NCBI GenBank assembly: GCA_051653625.1
Contig: JBOFWM010000011.1
Span: forward strand, 1 to 64,000
Source of the DNA: SFDP01 sp051653625
GTDB lineage: Bacteria > Bacillota > Clostridia > Lachnospirales > Lachnospiraceae
Direction of reading: 5' to 3'
DNA: 64,000 nt
This document shows positions 17,392-27,217 of this stretch, in pieces. A program made the position numbers and the translations under genes. The notes beneath the pieces were generated by a model. The model was not told the origin of the DNA, searched no databases, and saw nothing but the letters and a program-made list of their open reading frames with translations. The first letter of the stretch is position 1. The number at the start of each line of letters is the position of its first letter.

Positions 17392-19053
17392 ATGAAAAGT
17401 GATTCAGTAAAAAAAGGTGCAAATGTAGCGCCACATAGATCATTATTTAATGCATTAGGATACACAAAAGAAGAGATGGAGCGTCCATTAGTTGGAATTG
17501 TTAGTTCCTACAATGAAATTGTTCCAGGTCATATTAATTTAGATAAAATTACAGATGCTGTAAAAATGGGTGTAGCAATGGCAGGAGGAACACCAGTTAT
17601 GTTTCCAGCGATTGCAGTATGTGATGGAATTGCTATGGGACATGTTGGGATGAAATATTCTCTTGTAACAAGAGATTTGATTGCAGATAGTACGGAATGT
17701 GTAGCAATGGCGCACGGATTTGATGCTCTTGTTTGTATTCCAAACTGTGATAAAAATGTACCAGGATTATTAATGGCAGCAGCAAGATTAAATATTCCTA
17801 CTATTTTTGTATCGGGTGGACCAATGCTTGCTGGAAAAGTGAAGGGTGAAAAAACAAGCTTATCTAGTTTGTTTGAAGCAGTAGGTGCTCATGCAGCTGG
17901 AAAAATAACAGAAGAAGAATTAACAGAATTAGAAGAAAAGGCTTGCCCTACATGTGGTTCTTGCTCTGGAATGTATACAGCAAACTCAATGAATTGTTTA
18001 ACAGAAGCGATTGGTATGGGATTAGAAGGAAATGGAACAATTCCTGCTGTTTATTCAGAAAGAATTCGTCTTGCAAAACATGCAGGAATGAAAATTATGG
18101 AATTAATAGAAAAAGATATCAAACCTCGTGATATCTTAACAAAAGATGCTTTTTTAAATGCATTAGCAGTAGATATGGCACTTGGATGTTCTACAAATTC
18201 TATGCTTCATTTACCAGCTATTGCGCATGCTGCTGGAATTGAATTAGATTTAGATCTTGCAAATGAAATTAGTGCAAAAACTCCAAATTTATGTCATCTT
18301 GCACCAGCAGGGCACACTTATATTGAGGATTTATATGAAGCAGGTGGTGTGTATGCTGTAATGAAAGAATTAAGTAAAAAGAATTTAATTAAAAAAGACT
18401 TAATTACAGTTACAGGAAAAACAATTGGAGAAAATATTGAGAAAGCAGTGAATAAAGATGAAACAGTAATTCGTCCTATCGAAAATCCATATAGTGAAGT
18501 TGGTGGAATTGCAGTATTAAAAGGAAATCTTGCTCCTGATACTTGTGTAGTAAAACGTTCAGCAGTTGTAGAAGAAATGCTTGTACATGCAGGACCAGCT
18601 CGTGTATTTGATTGTGAAGAAGATGCAATTACAGCTATTAAAGGCGGTAAAATCGTAGCAGGTGATGTAGTAGTGATTCGATATGAAGGACCAAAAGGTG
18701 GACCAGGAATGCGTGAAATGCTAAATCCTACTTCTGCAATTGCAGGTATGGGGCTTGGTTCAAGTGTTGCGTTAATCACGGATGGAAGATTCTCGGGAGC
18801 TTCAAGAGGTGCATCGATTGGACATGTTTCACCAGAAGCAGCAGTTGGAGGACCAATTGCACTTGTAAAAGAAGGGGATCGAATTGAAATTAATATTCCA
18901 GAAAATACAATTAATATGATTGTAAGTGAGGAAGAATTAGAAATTAGAAGAAAAGAATGGGTTCCTAGAGAAGCAAAAATAACAACGGGATATTTAGCAA
19001 GATACTGTTCAATGGTTACAAGTGGAAATACAGGAGCGGTTCTTAAAGTGTAA
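17392..19053 (+). CDS. ilvD: Dihydroxy-acid dehydratase
   Basis: Fe-S dehydratase that makes the 2-keto acids of valine and isoleucine (and pantothenate precursors). At 553 residues it is normal length. Cluster-binding Cys are in the conserved contexts [24 protein letters not shown] and [15 protein letters not shown]. The GGPGMREML and [10 protein letters not shown] blocks near the C-terminus are also typical. An in-frame ATG at 17380 would add MEIV, but it contains the GGAG ribosome site, so the start is placed at 17392. ilvB starts 20 bases after the stop. A long minus-strand frame over its second half has no ribosome site and is discarded. Confidence 0.96.
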   Translation: MKSDSVKKGANVAPHRSLFNALGYTKEEMERPLVGIVSSYNEIVPGHINLDKITDAVKMGVAMAGGTPVMFPAIAVCDGIAMGHVGMKYSLVTRDLIADSTECVAMAHGFDALVCIPNCDKNVPGLLMAAARLNIPTIFVSGGPMLAGKVKGEKTSLSSLFEAVGAHAAGKITEEELTELEEKACPTCGSCSGMYTANSMNCLTEAIGMGLEGNGTIPAVYSERIRLAKHAGMKIMELIEKDIKPRDILTKDAFLNALAVDMALGCSTNSMLHLPAIAHAAGIELDLDLANEISAKTPNLCHLAPAGHTYIEDLYEAGGVYAVMKELSKKNLIKKDLITVTGKTIGENIEKAVNKDETVIRPIENPYSEVGGIAVLKGNLAPDTCVVKRSAVVEEMLVHAGPARVFDCEEDAITAIKGGKIVAGDVVVIRYEGPKGGPGMREMLNPTSAIAGMGLGSSVALITDGRFSGASRGASIGHVSPEAAVGGPIALVKEGDRIEINIPENTINMIVSEEELEIRRKEWVPREAKITTGYLARYCSMVTSGNTGAVLKV

Positions 19054-19073
19054 AGTAGCAAATAGAAAGGTGT

Positions 19074-20756
19074 ATGAAATTAATGATCTTAACAGGAGCA
19101 GAGATTGTAATTGAGTGTTTAAAAGAGCAAAATGTGGATACAGTTTTTGGGTATCCAGGCGGAACGATTTTAAATGTATACGATGAATTATATAAACATA
19201 AAGATGAAATATTTCATATTTTAACTAGTCATGAACAAGGGGCGGCCCATGCTGCAGATGGATATGCAAGAGCGACTGGAAAAGTAGGAGTGTGTTTGGC
19301 AACAAGCGGACCAGGTGCAACAAATCTTGTTACTGGAATAGCAACAGCACACATGGATTCTACTCCCTTAGTAGCAATAACAGCAAATGTAACATTACCA
19401 CTTCTTGGGAAAGATAGTTTTCAAGAGATTGATATTGCAGGCGTTGTGATGCCGATTACAAAACATAGCTATATTGTGAAAGATATTTCGCAACTTGCAA
19501 AAACATTGAGAAAAGCATTTGCTTTGGCAAAAGCAGGAAGACCAGGTCCTGTTCTTGTAGATATTACAAAAGATGTTACAGCAGCAACTTGTGAATATAC
19601 GAAAGAAACAATTCGTATCAATATGAAGGAACATTCCTGTAATGAAGAGGATTTGTTAGCGGTAATTTCTTTAATAGAACATTCAAAAAAACCATTTATT
19701 TATTTAGGTGGAGGAGCTATCATTTCCGATGCATCTGAAGAAGTTCGTACATTTGCATCATTAATTGATTCTCCACTTTGTGATACATTAATGGCAAAAG
19801 GTGCTTTTGATGCAACGGATGAACGATATACAGGAATGATAGGTATGCATGGAACGAAGACTTCTAATTTAGGAGTTAGTGAATGCGATTTATTAATTGC
19901 ACTTGGCGCTAGATTTTCCGATCGTGTTATTGGAAATCCAAATCGCTTTGCAAGTAATGCAAAAATCATTCATATTGATATTGATGCTGCGGAAATCGGT
20001 AAAAATATTCGTGTAGATACATCTATAGTTGGGGATTTAAAAGAGGTACTTACTCAGCTTAATAATAGAATTACACAACAAGATCATAGTGAGTGGTTAG
20101 ATCATATTAAAGAGTTGAAAGCAAAATATCCGTTAAAATATGAAACACATAAGCTGACATGCCCTTATATTATTGAAGAAATTGATCGAATCACAAATGG
20201 GGAAGCTGTAATTACTACAGATGTTGGACAACATCAGATGTGGGCTTCGCAATATTATAAATATACAAATCCAAGAACTTTTTTAACATCTGGTGGTCTT
20301 GGTACAATGGGATTTGGTTTAGGGGCTTGCATTGGTGCAAAAATGGGAGTGCCTGAAAAAGTTTGTATTAATATTGCAGGTGATGGATGTTTTCGTATGA
20401 ATATGAATGAACTTGCAACAGCAAGTAGATATAATATTCCAATTATTCAAGTAGTTATTAACAATCATGTATTAGGCATGGTAAGACAATGGCAAACGTT
20501 ATTTTATGATCATAGATATTCGCAAACTATTTTTGATGATAAAGTCGATTTTTGTGTTGTTGCAAAAGGGCTAGGATGTGAAGCTATTTTGGTAACGAAA
20601 AAGGAAGAGGTTGGCCCAGCAATAGAGAAAGCCATTTCATTAAAAAAACCAGTATTATTAAATTGTATCATTGAAGAAGATGATAAGGTGTTTCCAATGG
20701 TTCCAGCAGGAGCACCAATAAGTGAATCATTTGATGCTGATGATTTAATTGACTAA
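19074..20756 (+). CDS. ilvB: Acetolactate synthase, large (catalytic) subunit
   Basis: ThDP-dependent condensation of two pyruvates, or pyruvate plus 2-oxobutyrate, the first common step to valine, leucine and isoleucine. The 560-residue protein has the catalytic Glu in SHEQGAAHAADGYARATG (about 53), the FAD-region block GARFSDRVIG, and the ThDP/Mg motif GDGCFRMNMNELATASRYN ending in INNHVLGMVRQW. GAAAGG lies 3 bases before the ATG at 19074 and 12 before another in-frame ATG at 19083, so the exact start is uncertain by three codons. No small subunit is adjacent; a second large subunit and two small subunits lie at 51-54 kb. Confidence 0.93.
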   Translation: MKLMILTGAEIVIECLKEQNVDTVFGYPGGTILNVYDELYKHKDEIFHILTSHEQGAAHAADGYARATGKVGVCLATSGPGATNLVTGIATAHMDSTPLVAITANVTLPLLGKDSFQEIDIAGVVMPITKHSYIVKDISQLAKTLRKAFALAKAGRPGPVLVDITKDVTAATCEYTKETIRINMKEHSCNEEDLLAVISLIEHSKKPFIYLGGGAIISDASEEVRTFASLIDSPLCDTLMAKGAFDATDERYTGMIGMHGTKTSNLGVSECDLLIALGARFSDRVIGNPNRFASNAKIIHIDIDAAEIGKNIRVDTSIVGDLKEVLTQLNNRITQQDHSEWLDHIKELKAKYPLKYETHKLTCPYIIEEIDRITNGEAVITTDVGQHQMWASQYYKYTNPRTFLTSGGLGTMGFGLGACIGAKMGVPEKVCINIAGDGCFRMNMNELATASRYNIPIIQVVINNHVLGMVRQWQTLFYDHRYSQTIFDDKVDFCVVAKGLGCEAILVTKKEEVGPAIEKAISLKKPVLLNCIIEEDDKVFPMVPAGAPISESFDADDLID

Positions 20757-20760
20757 AGTG

Positions 20761-20789
20761 TTGACGAATACAAAAGATAGTTGTACAAT
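20761..20789 (+). promoter_or_regulatory. Strong sigma-A-type promoter for serC-serA
   Basis: -35 TTGACG at 20761-20766 and -10 TACAAT at 20784-20789 with a 17-base spacer, starting just 4 bases after the ilvB stop. It gives serC-serA its own transcription start. Confidence 0.7.
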
Positions 20790-20822
20790 CAGTTTTATGG
20801 ATAAAAAAGGAGGAAGTAAGAA

Positions 20823-21905
20823 GTGTCTAGAATTTATAACTTTTCAGCAGGTCCAGCAGTATTGCCAGAGGACGTATTAAAAGAAGCAAGTCAAGAGATG
20901 TTAGATTATAACAAAACCGGTATGTCGGTGATGGAAATGAGTCATAGATCGAAAGCTTTTGAAACAATAATTAAAGAAGCAGAAGCAGATTTGAGAGATT
21001 TACTTAATATTCCAGATAATTACAAAGTGTTATTTTTACAAGGTGGTGCAAGCACACAATTTGCTATGATCCCTATGAATTTAATGAAAAATAAAGTAGC
21101 TGACTATATAATAACAGGTCAATGGGCAAAAAAAGCATTTCAAGAAGGTTCTATTTATGGAAAAGCTAATAAAATTGCAAGTAGTGAAGATAAAACATTT
21201 TCATACATACCAGATTGTTCAGATTTAGAAATTTCAGAAGATGCAGATTATGTACATATTTGTGAAAATAATACAATTTATGGTACAAAATATCACACAC
21301 TTCCAAATACAAAAGGAAAAGTATTAGTAGCTGATTTATCATCTTGTATTTTGTCTGAACCAGTGGATGTGACAAAATATGGCATGATTTATGCAGGTGT
21401 TCAAAAAAATATTGGTCCTGCAGGTGTTGTTGTTGTAATTATTCGTGAGGATTTAATTACAGAAGATACCTTACCAGGCACACCAACTATGTTAAAATAT
21501 AAAATTCATTCAGACAATGCATCATTATACAATACACCACCAGCTTATGGTATTTACATTTGTGGTAAAGTATTTAAATGGTTAAAAAATCTTGGTGGTT
21601 TATCTGTTATGAAGCAAATGAATGAAGAAAAAGCAGCAATTCTTTATGATTTCCTTGATAGTAGTGAATTGTTTCATGCTACTGTTGAGAAAAAAGATCG
21701 TTCTCTTATGAATGTACCATTTGTAACTGGAAATGATGAATTAGATGCAAAATTTGTTAAAGAATCAAAAGCTGCTGGATTTGAAAACTTAAAAGGACAT
21801 CGTTCGGTAGGCGGTATGCGTGCAAGTATTTATAATGCAATGCCAAAAGAAGGTGTTGAAAAATTAGTAGCGTTTATGAAAAAATTTGAAGAAGAGAACA
21901 AATAG
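20823..21905 (+). CDS. serC: Phosphoserine aminotransferase
   Basis: PLP enzyme converting 3-phosphohydroxypyruvate and glutamate to phosphoserine. The 360-residue protein begins SRIYNFSAGPAVLPEDVL, the class-V aminotransferase start for SerC, with LFLQGGASTQFAMIP near 70-84 (phosphate cup) and the PLP-lysine region YAGVQKNIGPAGVVVV near 190-205. The start codon is GTG, 5-6 bases after AAAGGAGGAAG. serA follows 18 bases on, so the pair forms one unit. serB (phosphoserine phosphatase) is not seen in the window. Confidence 0.96.
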   Translation: MSRIYNFSAGPAVLPEDVLKEASQEMLDYNKTGMSVMEMSHRSKAFETIIKEAEADLRDLLNIPDNYKVLFLQGGASTQFAMIPMNLMKNKVADYIITGQWAKKAFQEGSIYGKANKIASSEDKTFSYIPDCSDLEISEDADYVHICENNTIYGTKYHTLPNTKGKVLVADLSSCILSEPVDVTKYGMIYAGVQKNIGPAGVVVVIIREDLITEDTLPGTPTMLKYKIHSDNASLYNTPPAYGIYICGKVFKWLKNLGGLSVMKQMNEEKAAILYDFLDSSELFHATVEKKDRSLMNVPFVTGNDELDAKFVKESKAAGFENLKGHRSVGGMRASIYNAMPKEGVEKLVAFMKKFEEENK

Positions 21906-21923
21906 AAGAAAAGGAGAAACACA

Positions 21924-23087
21924 ATGTTTAAATATCATTGTTTAAATCCAATTGCGCAAATTGGTTTAAGTAAATTTGATACTAATTATACAAAAGTAGA
22001 TGCAGTAGATGACGCAGAAGGTATTTTAGTACGCAGTGCTGTTATGCATGATATGAAAGCTTCTAGTAATCTTTTGGCTATTGCAAGAGCTGGAGCTGGA
22101 GTAAACAATATTCCGCTTGATACTTATGCAAAAGAAGGAATTGTAGTATTTAATACACCAGGTGCCAACGCAAATGGTGTAAAAGAATTAGTATTAGCTG
22201 GTATGTTACTTGCTGCGCGTGATGTTGTAGGTGGTATCAATTGGGTAAATGAAAATGCATCAGACGCATCTATTGCAAAAGCAGCAGAAAAAGAAAAGAA
22301 AAATTTTGCTGGTACAGAATTAGAAGGAAAAAAACTTGGAATTATTGGTTTAGGAGCAATTGGTGTAAAGGTTGCAAATGCGGCAAAGAATTTAGGAATG
22401 AAAGTATATGGATATGATCCATTTGTATCTGTTCATGCTGCATGGAATTTAAGTCGTGACGTAAATCGTGTTCTTAATTTGGATGAAATTTATGCGGAAT
22501 GTGATTACATTACAATTCATGTCCCTCTTCTTGATGAAACAAAAGGTATGATTAATAAAGATTCAATTGCAAAAATGAAAAAAAATGTTGTTATCTTAAA
22601 TTTTGCTCGTGACCTTCTTGTTAATGAAGCAGATGTGATTGAAGCTTTAAATGAAAATGCAATTGGAAAATATGTTACAGATTTTCCAAATACTACAACA
22701 GCTGGAGCAAAAGGTTGTATTGTTATCCCACATCTTGGTGCTTCAACAGAAGAATCAGAAGATAATTGTGCAATAATGGCTGTAGATCAATTGATGGATT
22801 ATTTAGAAAATGGAAATATTATCAATAGTGTAAATTATCCAACATGTGATATGGGATTTTGTAATCAAGCTGGAAGAATTGCTGTATTCCATGCAAATAT
22901 CAAAAATATGATTAGTCAATTAGCATCTATTATTGGTGATAATGGAATTAATATTACAGATATGACAAATAAATCAAGAGGTGATGTTGCGTATTCTATG
23001 TTTGATATTGAAACAAGTGCAACAGAAGAATTAGTAAATAAATTAGCAGCGGTAGAAGGTGTTGTTAGAGTTCGTATCGTAAAATAA
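21924..23087 (+). CDS. serA: D-3-phosphoglycerate dehydrogenase
   Basis: NAD-dependent first step of serine synthesis. The 387-residue protein has the substrate domain with RAGAGVNNIPLDTYAKEGIVV near 58-77, the Rossmann motif GLGAIGVKVA near 144-153, and the hydroxyacid-dehydrogenase signature NFARDLLVNEADV near 232-244. A C-terminal ACT domain spans about 320-387 (MISQLASIIGDNGINITDM), which in homologues senses serine. It is the short SerA type without the extra ASB domain. Terminated by a strong hairpin; cotranscribed with serC. Confidence 0.95.
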   Translation: MFKYHCLNPIAQIGLSKFDTNYTKVDAVDDAEGILVRSAVMHDMKASSNLLAIARAGAGVNNIPLDTYAKEGIVVFNTPGANANGVKELVLAGMLLAARDVVGGINWVNENASDASIAKAAEKEKKNFAGTELEGKKLGIIGLGAIGVKVANAAKNLGMKVYGYDPFVSVHAAWNLSRDVNRVLNLDEIYAECDYITIHVPLLDETKGMINKDSIAKMKKNVVILNFARDLLVNEADVIEALNENAIGKYVTDFPNTTTAGAKGCIVIPHLGASTEESEDNCAIMAVDQLMDYLENGNIINSVNYPTCDMGFCNQAGRIAVFHANIKNMISQLASIIGDNGINITDMTNKSRGDVAYSMFDIETSATEELVNKLAAVEGVVRVRIVK

Positions 23088-23091
23088 AAAG

Positions 23092-23126
23092 AAAAAGTTG
23101 GCATACATCAATGTGCCAACTTTTTT
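23092..23126. terminator. Bidirectional terminator after serA
   Basis: AAAAAGTTGGCATACAT (from 23094) pairs with ATGTGCCAACTTTTT; a six-T run ends the serA side and an A-rich left flank serves the converging small gene. Confidence 0.85.
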
Positions 23127-23137
23127 GTTCGATCAAG

Positions 23138-23404
23138 CTATTTGTTTCCAAGTGGATTAAAAATATCTTTAAAATCTTCATTTAATTTGTTTTCGTTTAT
23201 AATACTTGCTTCGGTCGCTAAATCCATATATTTAATAAAGATATCTTCTACTGATTTTTTTTCAATCATTGCAAGTTCTTGTAATATAGGACGTAACTTA
23301 TCAATTTGTTCTGAAATGCGTACTTTTCTTGGATCTATATCTGGCATTACCTTTTCTGCATATTCATTAATCTTGTCTAAAAACTGTTTTTCTTCTTGAT
23401 TCAT
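23138..23404 (-). CDS. 88-residue conserved-looking hypothetical protein
   Basis: I do not recognise a named domain. The protein is charged, soluble and predicted all-helical: an amphipathic start (EEKQFLDKINEYAEKV), then PDIDPRKVRISEQIDKLRPILQELA, then a second helix pair. No Cys and no signal peptide. AAAGGAAAT lies 7 bases before the ATG, better than anything for the antisense frame at 23142-23399, which is a mirror of this one. It faces the DUF1015 gene across a 104-base divergent gap and converges on serA. Function unknown. Confidence 0.65.
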   Translation of the reverse strand: MNQEEKQFLDKINEYAEKVMPDIDPRKVRISEQIDKLRPILQELAMIEKKSVEDIFIKYMDLATEASIINENKLNEDFKDIFNPLGNK

Positions 23405-23449
23405 ATAATTTCCTTTCTTAAAAAAAATTCCTTTTTATAAATATATCAC

Positions 23450-23478
23450 TTGCCTTATGTGATGTCAAAATATACAAT
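23450..23478 (+). promoter_or_regulatory. Promoter for the DUF1015 gene
   Basis: -35 TTGCCT at 23450-23455 and -10 TACAAT at 23473-23478 with a 17-base spacer, about 30 bases before the ATG. Confidence 0.6.
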
Positions 23479-23508
23479 ATATATATATCAAAAAAGGAGC
23501 GAAATAAT

Positions 23509-24744
23509 ATGGCAAATATAAAAGCATTTAAATCAGTAAGACCAAAACATGATAAGATATCAAGTATAGCGGCATTACCGTATGATGTATATAATCGAAG
23601 TGAGGCAAAAGAAATTGTATTGAAAAATCCACTTTCTTTTTTGAGAATTGATCGAGCAGAAAGCAACTTTCCAGATACTGTAGGGACTTATGACGATTGT
23701 GTTTATGAAAAAGCAAAAGAATTATTAAATGAATGGATAGCCCATGAAAATTTCATACAAGATGAAAAAGAAGCATACTATATTTATGAACTGGAAATGA
23801 ATGGAAGAATTCAAACAGGGCTTGTTGCTGTTTCGCATATAGAAGATTATGAAAACAATAGAATAAAAAAACATGAAAATACAAGAGAAGAAAAAGAATT
23901 AGATCGAATTCGTCATATAGATATTTGTAGTGCTCAAACAGGCCCTATTTTTTTAGCATATAGAGATGAGGATCGAATCAATGATATAGTTGCTGCACAA
24001 AAAGTAAATTCACCAATTTTTGAGTTTTCTGCAGACGATGGTATTATACATAGAGGATGGATGATCGATGAACAAGAACAGGTTAAAAAAATTAAAGCTG
24101 CTTTTTTAACTATTTCAGATATTTATATAGCGGATGGACATCATAGATGTGCTTCTGCCGTAAAAGTTGGAAGACGAAGACACGAGAATAATAAGAAACA
24201 TAAAGGAGATGAATCCTATAACTATTTCTTGTCGGTATTGTTTCCAAAGTCTCAACTTGAAATTTTAGATTATAATCGAGTAGTTAAAGATTTAAATTCT
24301 TATGATAAAGAATCATTTTTAAGTGAACTTACGAAGAATTTTAAAATAGAAAATATGGGTGATGTACAATACAAACCGACAGTTAGAAATACATTTGGAA
24401 TGTATTTAGAGAATTCGTGGTATAAATTAACATTTATGAATGGTGATAAAATTGAAGATATTGTAGAATCTTTAGATGTTTCTATATTACAAGATTATAT
24501 TTTAGATCCGATTTTAAATATTAAAGACCCAAAGACAGATAATAGAATAGATTTTATTGGTGGAATTAGGGGAATGGAAGAATTAGAAAAACGAGTGAAA
24601 GAGGATTGTAAAGTAGCATTTAGTTTATATCCAACTTCAATGGAAGAATTATTTTCAGTTGCAGATCATGATCTTTTAATGCCACCAAAATCAACGTGGT
24701 TTGAACCAAAATTAAGAAGTGGGTTATTTATTCATTTAATCTAA
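23509..24744 (+). CDS. DUF1015 family protein, possible free-serine kinase
   Basis: A 411-residue DUF1015 protein; the family is widespread and poorly characterised, and often sits near serC and serA, as here. It contains KHENT (121-125) and DGHHR (209-213), the latter resembling the nucleotide-binding motif of ParB/Srx-fold serine kinases (SerK, SbnI). This and the neighbouring serine genes suggest it phosphorylates free serine or a related substrate; that is inference, not a demonstrated activity. No membrane segment or signal is present. The start ATG follows AAAAGGAG at 8 bases. It has its own promoter and is followed 51 bases later by glgB, to which it has no clear link. Confidence 0.85.
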   Translation: MANIKAFKSVRPKHDKISSIAALPYDVYNRSEAKEIVLKNPLSFLRIDRAESNFPDTVGTYDDCVYEKAKELLNEWIAHENFIQDEKEAYYIYELEMNGRIQTGLVAVSHIEDYENNRIKKHENTREEKELDRIRHIDICSAQTGPIFLAYRDEDRINDIVAAQKVNSPIFEFSADDGIIHRGWMIDEQEQVKKIKAAFLTISDIYIADGHHRCASAVKVGRRRHENNKKHKGDESYNYFLSVLFPKSQLEILDYNRVVKDLNSYDKESFLSELTKNFKIENMGDVQYKPTVRNTFGMYLENSWYKLTFMNGDKIEDIVESLDVSILQDYILDPILNIKDPKTDNRIDFIGGIRGMEELEKRVKEDCKVAFSLYPTSMEELFSVADHDLLMPPKSTWFEPKLRSGLFIHLI

Positions 24745-24795
24745 ATTACAAATTTGAAAAATTTAGAAATATTAGAGAAGAATGGGAGAGCAATT

Positions 24796-27204
24796 ATGAG
24801 GGATAAATTATATAATTTAATGAATTGGCCAAAAATTGAGGGAATTATTTATGGGGAAGAATCTAAATGCAGTACCATACTTGGCAGACAATATATGGGT
24901 AGAAATACTGTGTTTCAATTGTTTTATCCAAATGCAAAATCTGTATTATTAATTCTTGATAGTGATGCAAAAAAATATGAAATGCTTCAACAAGATGAAG
25001 CAGGATATTTTGCTTATATGTTTCCTAAAAAAATACTAGGGAATTATTATTACCTAGTGGAAGATGAACATGGAATCATACATAAGCGTTATGATTTTTA
25101 TGAGCAATATCCAATTATTTCAAAAGAAGATATTGCATTATTTCATGCTGGAATTCATTATGAAATTTATAAAATATTGGGGGCACACCCTATGTCGGTT
25201 CAAAACATAGATGGAATTCATTTTTCTGTTTGGGCACCTAATGCAACATCTATAAGTGTAGTTGGCGATTTTAATAATTGGGATCGATTAATAGATCCTA
25301 TGGAAAAAACTTATGAATCTGGAATTTTTGAGTGTTTTATACCTTATGCAAAACCATATGATAATTATAAATTTTCTATTATGACAGCAGGTGATGTAGT
25401 GACATTAAAAGCTGACCCATATGCTTGTTTGCAACAACTTCGTCCAGACAGTGCTTCTGTTGTATATGAATTTCCAAAGTTTTGTTGGGAAGATGATGCA
25501 TATATTTCTAAAAGAGAAATGCAAAACGTATTGCATGAACCAATGTCTTTATTTGAATTGCATTTAGGTTCTTTTGCACAGACAGAAGATGGAACATACT
25601 TGAATTATAGAGTATTGGCCAAAAAGGTTATTGACTATGTGAAAGAAGTTGGATATACACATGTTGAATTGATGCCGATTTTAGAACATCCATTGGATGA
25701 ATCATGGGGATATCAAGTGATTGGATATTATGCACCTACAAGTAGATATGGTACTCCAGAAGATTTTATGTTTTTTGTTAATGAACTTCATAAAGAAAAT
25801 ATTGGTATTATACTTGATTGGGTACCGGCACATTTTCCAAAAGATATTTATGGACTTTCAAATTTTGATGGAACATGTCTTTATGAACATCTTGATAAAC
25901 GACAAGGAGAACATCCGCATTGGGGAACACTAATATATAATTATGGGCGTGAAGAGGTTAGTAATTATCTAATTGCAAATGCACTATATTGGATTGAACA
26001 ATTCCATGTGGATGGAATACGCGTTGATGCAGTTGCTTCTATGTTATATCTTGATTATGGGAAACAAGATGGAGAATGGATAGCAAATATTTATGGTGGG
26101 AATGAAAATTTAGAAGCAATTGAATTTTTAAAACATCTAAATAGTATAATTAAAAAACGTGGTAGAGGAGCAATCTCGATTGCAGAAGAATCTACTGCAT
26201 GGCCTAAAATTACGGGAGATTTAAATGATGAGGGATTAGGATTTGATTTGAAATGGAATATGGGATTTATGAATGACTATTTGAATTATATTAGTTATGA
26301 TCCTTATTTTCGTTCGCATCATCATAGTGAATTAACATTTAGTATGATATATGCCTATAGTGAACATTTTATGCTTGTATTTTCTCATGATGAAGTAGTA
26401 CATGGAAAATCTTCTTTGATAGGAAAAATGCCTGGTGAAATCGAAGACAAATTTGCAAATTTGCGTGCTAGTTATGGGTACTTCTATACGCATCCAGGAA
26501 AAAAATTATTATTTATGGGGCAAGATATTGGAGAGTTTGATGAATGGAATGAGAAAAGAAGTATACAATGGAATTTATTAGAATATCCACTTCATAAAGG
26601 ATTGCAAGAACTTGTTAAAGATTTAAATTTATTATATAAATCAAAAAAAGCATTACATGAATTAGATCATTATCCAGAAGGGTTTGAATGGAACAATTGT
26701 ATTAATAATAATGATTGTGTGATAAGTTATACAAGAAAAGGACGTTTTATAAAGGATTCGTTACTTGTTGTTATAAATTTCTCAAACGTAATGATTGAGG
26801 ATCATAGAATAGGGGTAGTTTTTGAAGGACGATATAAAGAAGTATTAAATTCAAATGATGTAAAATATGGTGGTTCTTATAAAACAAAAGATCTTTTATT
26901 AGAAACGCAAGAGATAGAATTTGATGGAAGAGAAAATTCTATTGCGATTACATTGCAACCTCTTGCTATACAAATATATGAATTTATTCCATTTAGTGAA
27001 GAAGAATTATTGGAAAGAGCATTTGCTAAAGCAGAAAAAATAAGAATAAAATTAGAAGAAGAGGCAAAGAGAAAAGCAACTCTTTTGAAAACACAACTTT
27101 TAAAAGATTCTATTCAAGAAAAAGTCATTGAGGCTGATATTTCATTCTTAGAGGGGACACAACATCAAAAAAAGGCAGAACGAAAAGTGAAAAATAAAAA
27201 ATAG
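24796..27204 (+). CDS. glgB: 1,4-alpha-glucan branching enzyme with extra N- and C-terminal parts
   Basis: Forms alpha-1,6 branches in glycogen. Domains: an N1 module at about 1-115, a CBM48 domain at about 120-225 (HFSVWAPNATSISVVGDFNNW), and a GH13 barrel at about 245-640. Catalytic residues are intact: nucleophile D411 in DGIRVDAVASM, acid/base E464 in SIAEEST, and D532 in FSHDEVVHGK. The protein is 802 residues, longer than most (about 630-730), because of the N1 module and a Lys/Glu-rich tail of about 70 residues (from FSEEELLERAF) that looks helical. A TTG at 24754 could start it 14 codons earlier, but GGGAG precedes the ATG at 24796. No glgC, glgA or glgP is adjacent. Confidence 0.95.
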   Translation: MRDKLYNLMNWPKIEGIIYGEESKCSTILGRQYMGRNTVFQLFYPNAKSVLLILDSDAKKYEMLQQDEAGYFAYMFPKKILGNYYYLVEDEHGIIHKRYDFYEQYPIISKEDIALFHAGIHYEIYKILGAHPMSVQNIDGIHFSVWAPNATSISVVGDFNNWDRLIDPMEKTYESGIFECFIPYAKPYDNYKFSIMTAGDVVTLKADPYACLQQLRPDSASVVYEFPKFCWEDDAYISKREMQNVLHEPMSLFELHLGSFAQTEDGTYLNYRVLAKKVIDYVKEVGYTHVELMPILEHPLDESWGYQVIGYYAPTSRYGTPEDFMFFVNELHKENIGIILDWVPAHFPKDIYGLSNFDGTCLYEHLDKRQGEHPHWGTLIYNYGREEVSNYLIANALYWIEQFHVDGIRVDAVASMLYLDYGKQDGEWIANIYGGNENLEAIEFLKHLNSIIKKRGRGAISIAEESTAWPKITGDLNDEGLGFDLKWNMGFMNDYLNYISYDPYFRSHHHSELTFSMIYAYSEHFMLVFSHDEVVHGKSSLIGKMPGEIEDKFANLRASYGYFYTHPGKKLLFMGQDIGEFDEWNEKRSIQWNLLEYPLHKGLQELVKDLNLLYKSKKALHELDHYPEGFEWNNCINNNDCVISYTRKGRFIKDSLLVVINFSNVMIEDHRIGVVFEGRYKEVLNSNDVKYGGSYKTKDLLLETQEIEFDGRENSIAITLQPLAIQIYEFIPFSEEELLERAFAKAEKIRIKLEEEAKRKATLLKTQLLKDSIQEKVIEADISFLEGTQHQKKAERKVKNKK

Positions 27205-27217
27205 ATGGGAGAAATAA

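Noticed and set aside
18318..19061. Minus-strand frame of 247 codons over the second half of ilvD
   Set aside because: Its composition mirrors the antisense of ilvD, there is no convincing RBS, and ilvD is a clear gene.
23142..23399. Plus-strand frame opposite the 88-residue minus gene
   Set aside because: It is the mirror of a gene with a better ribosome site and fits no coding pattern of its own.
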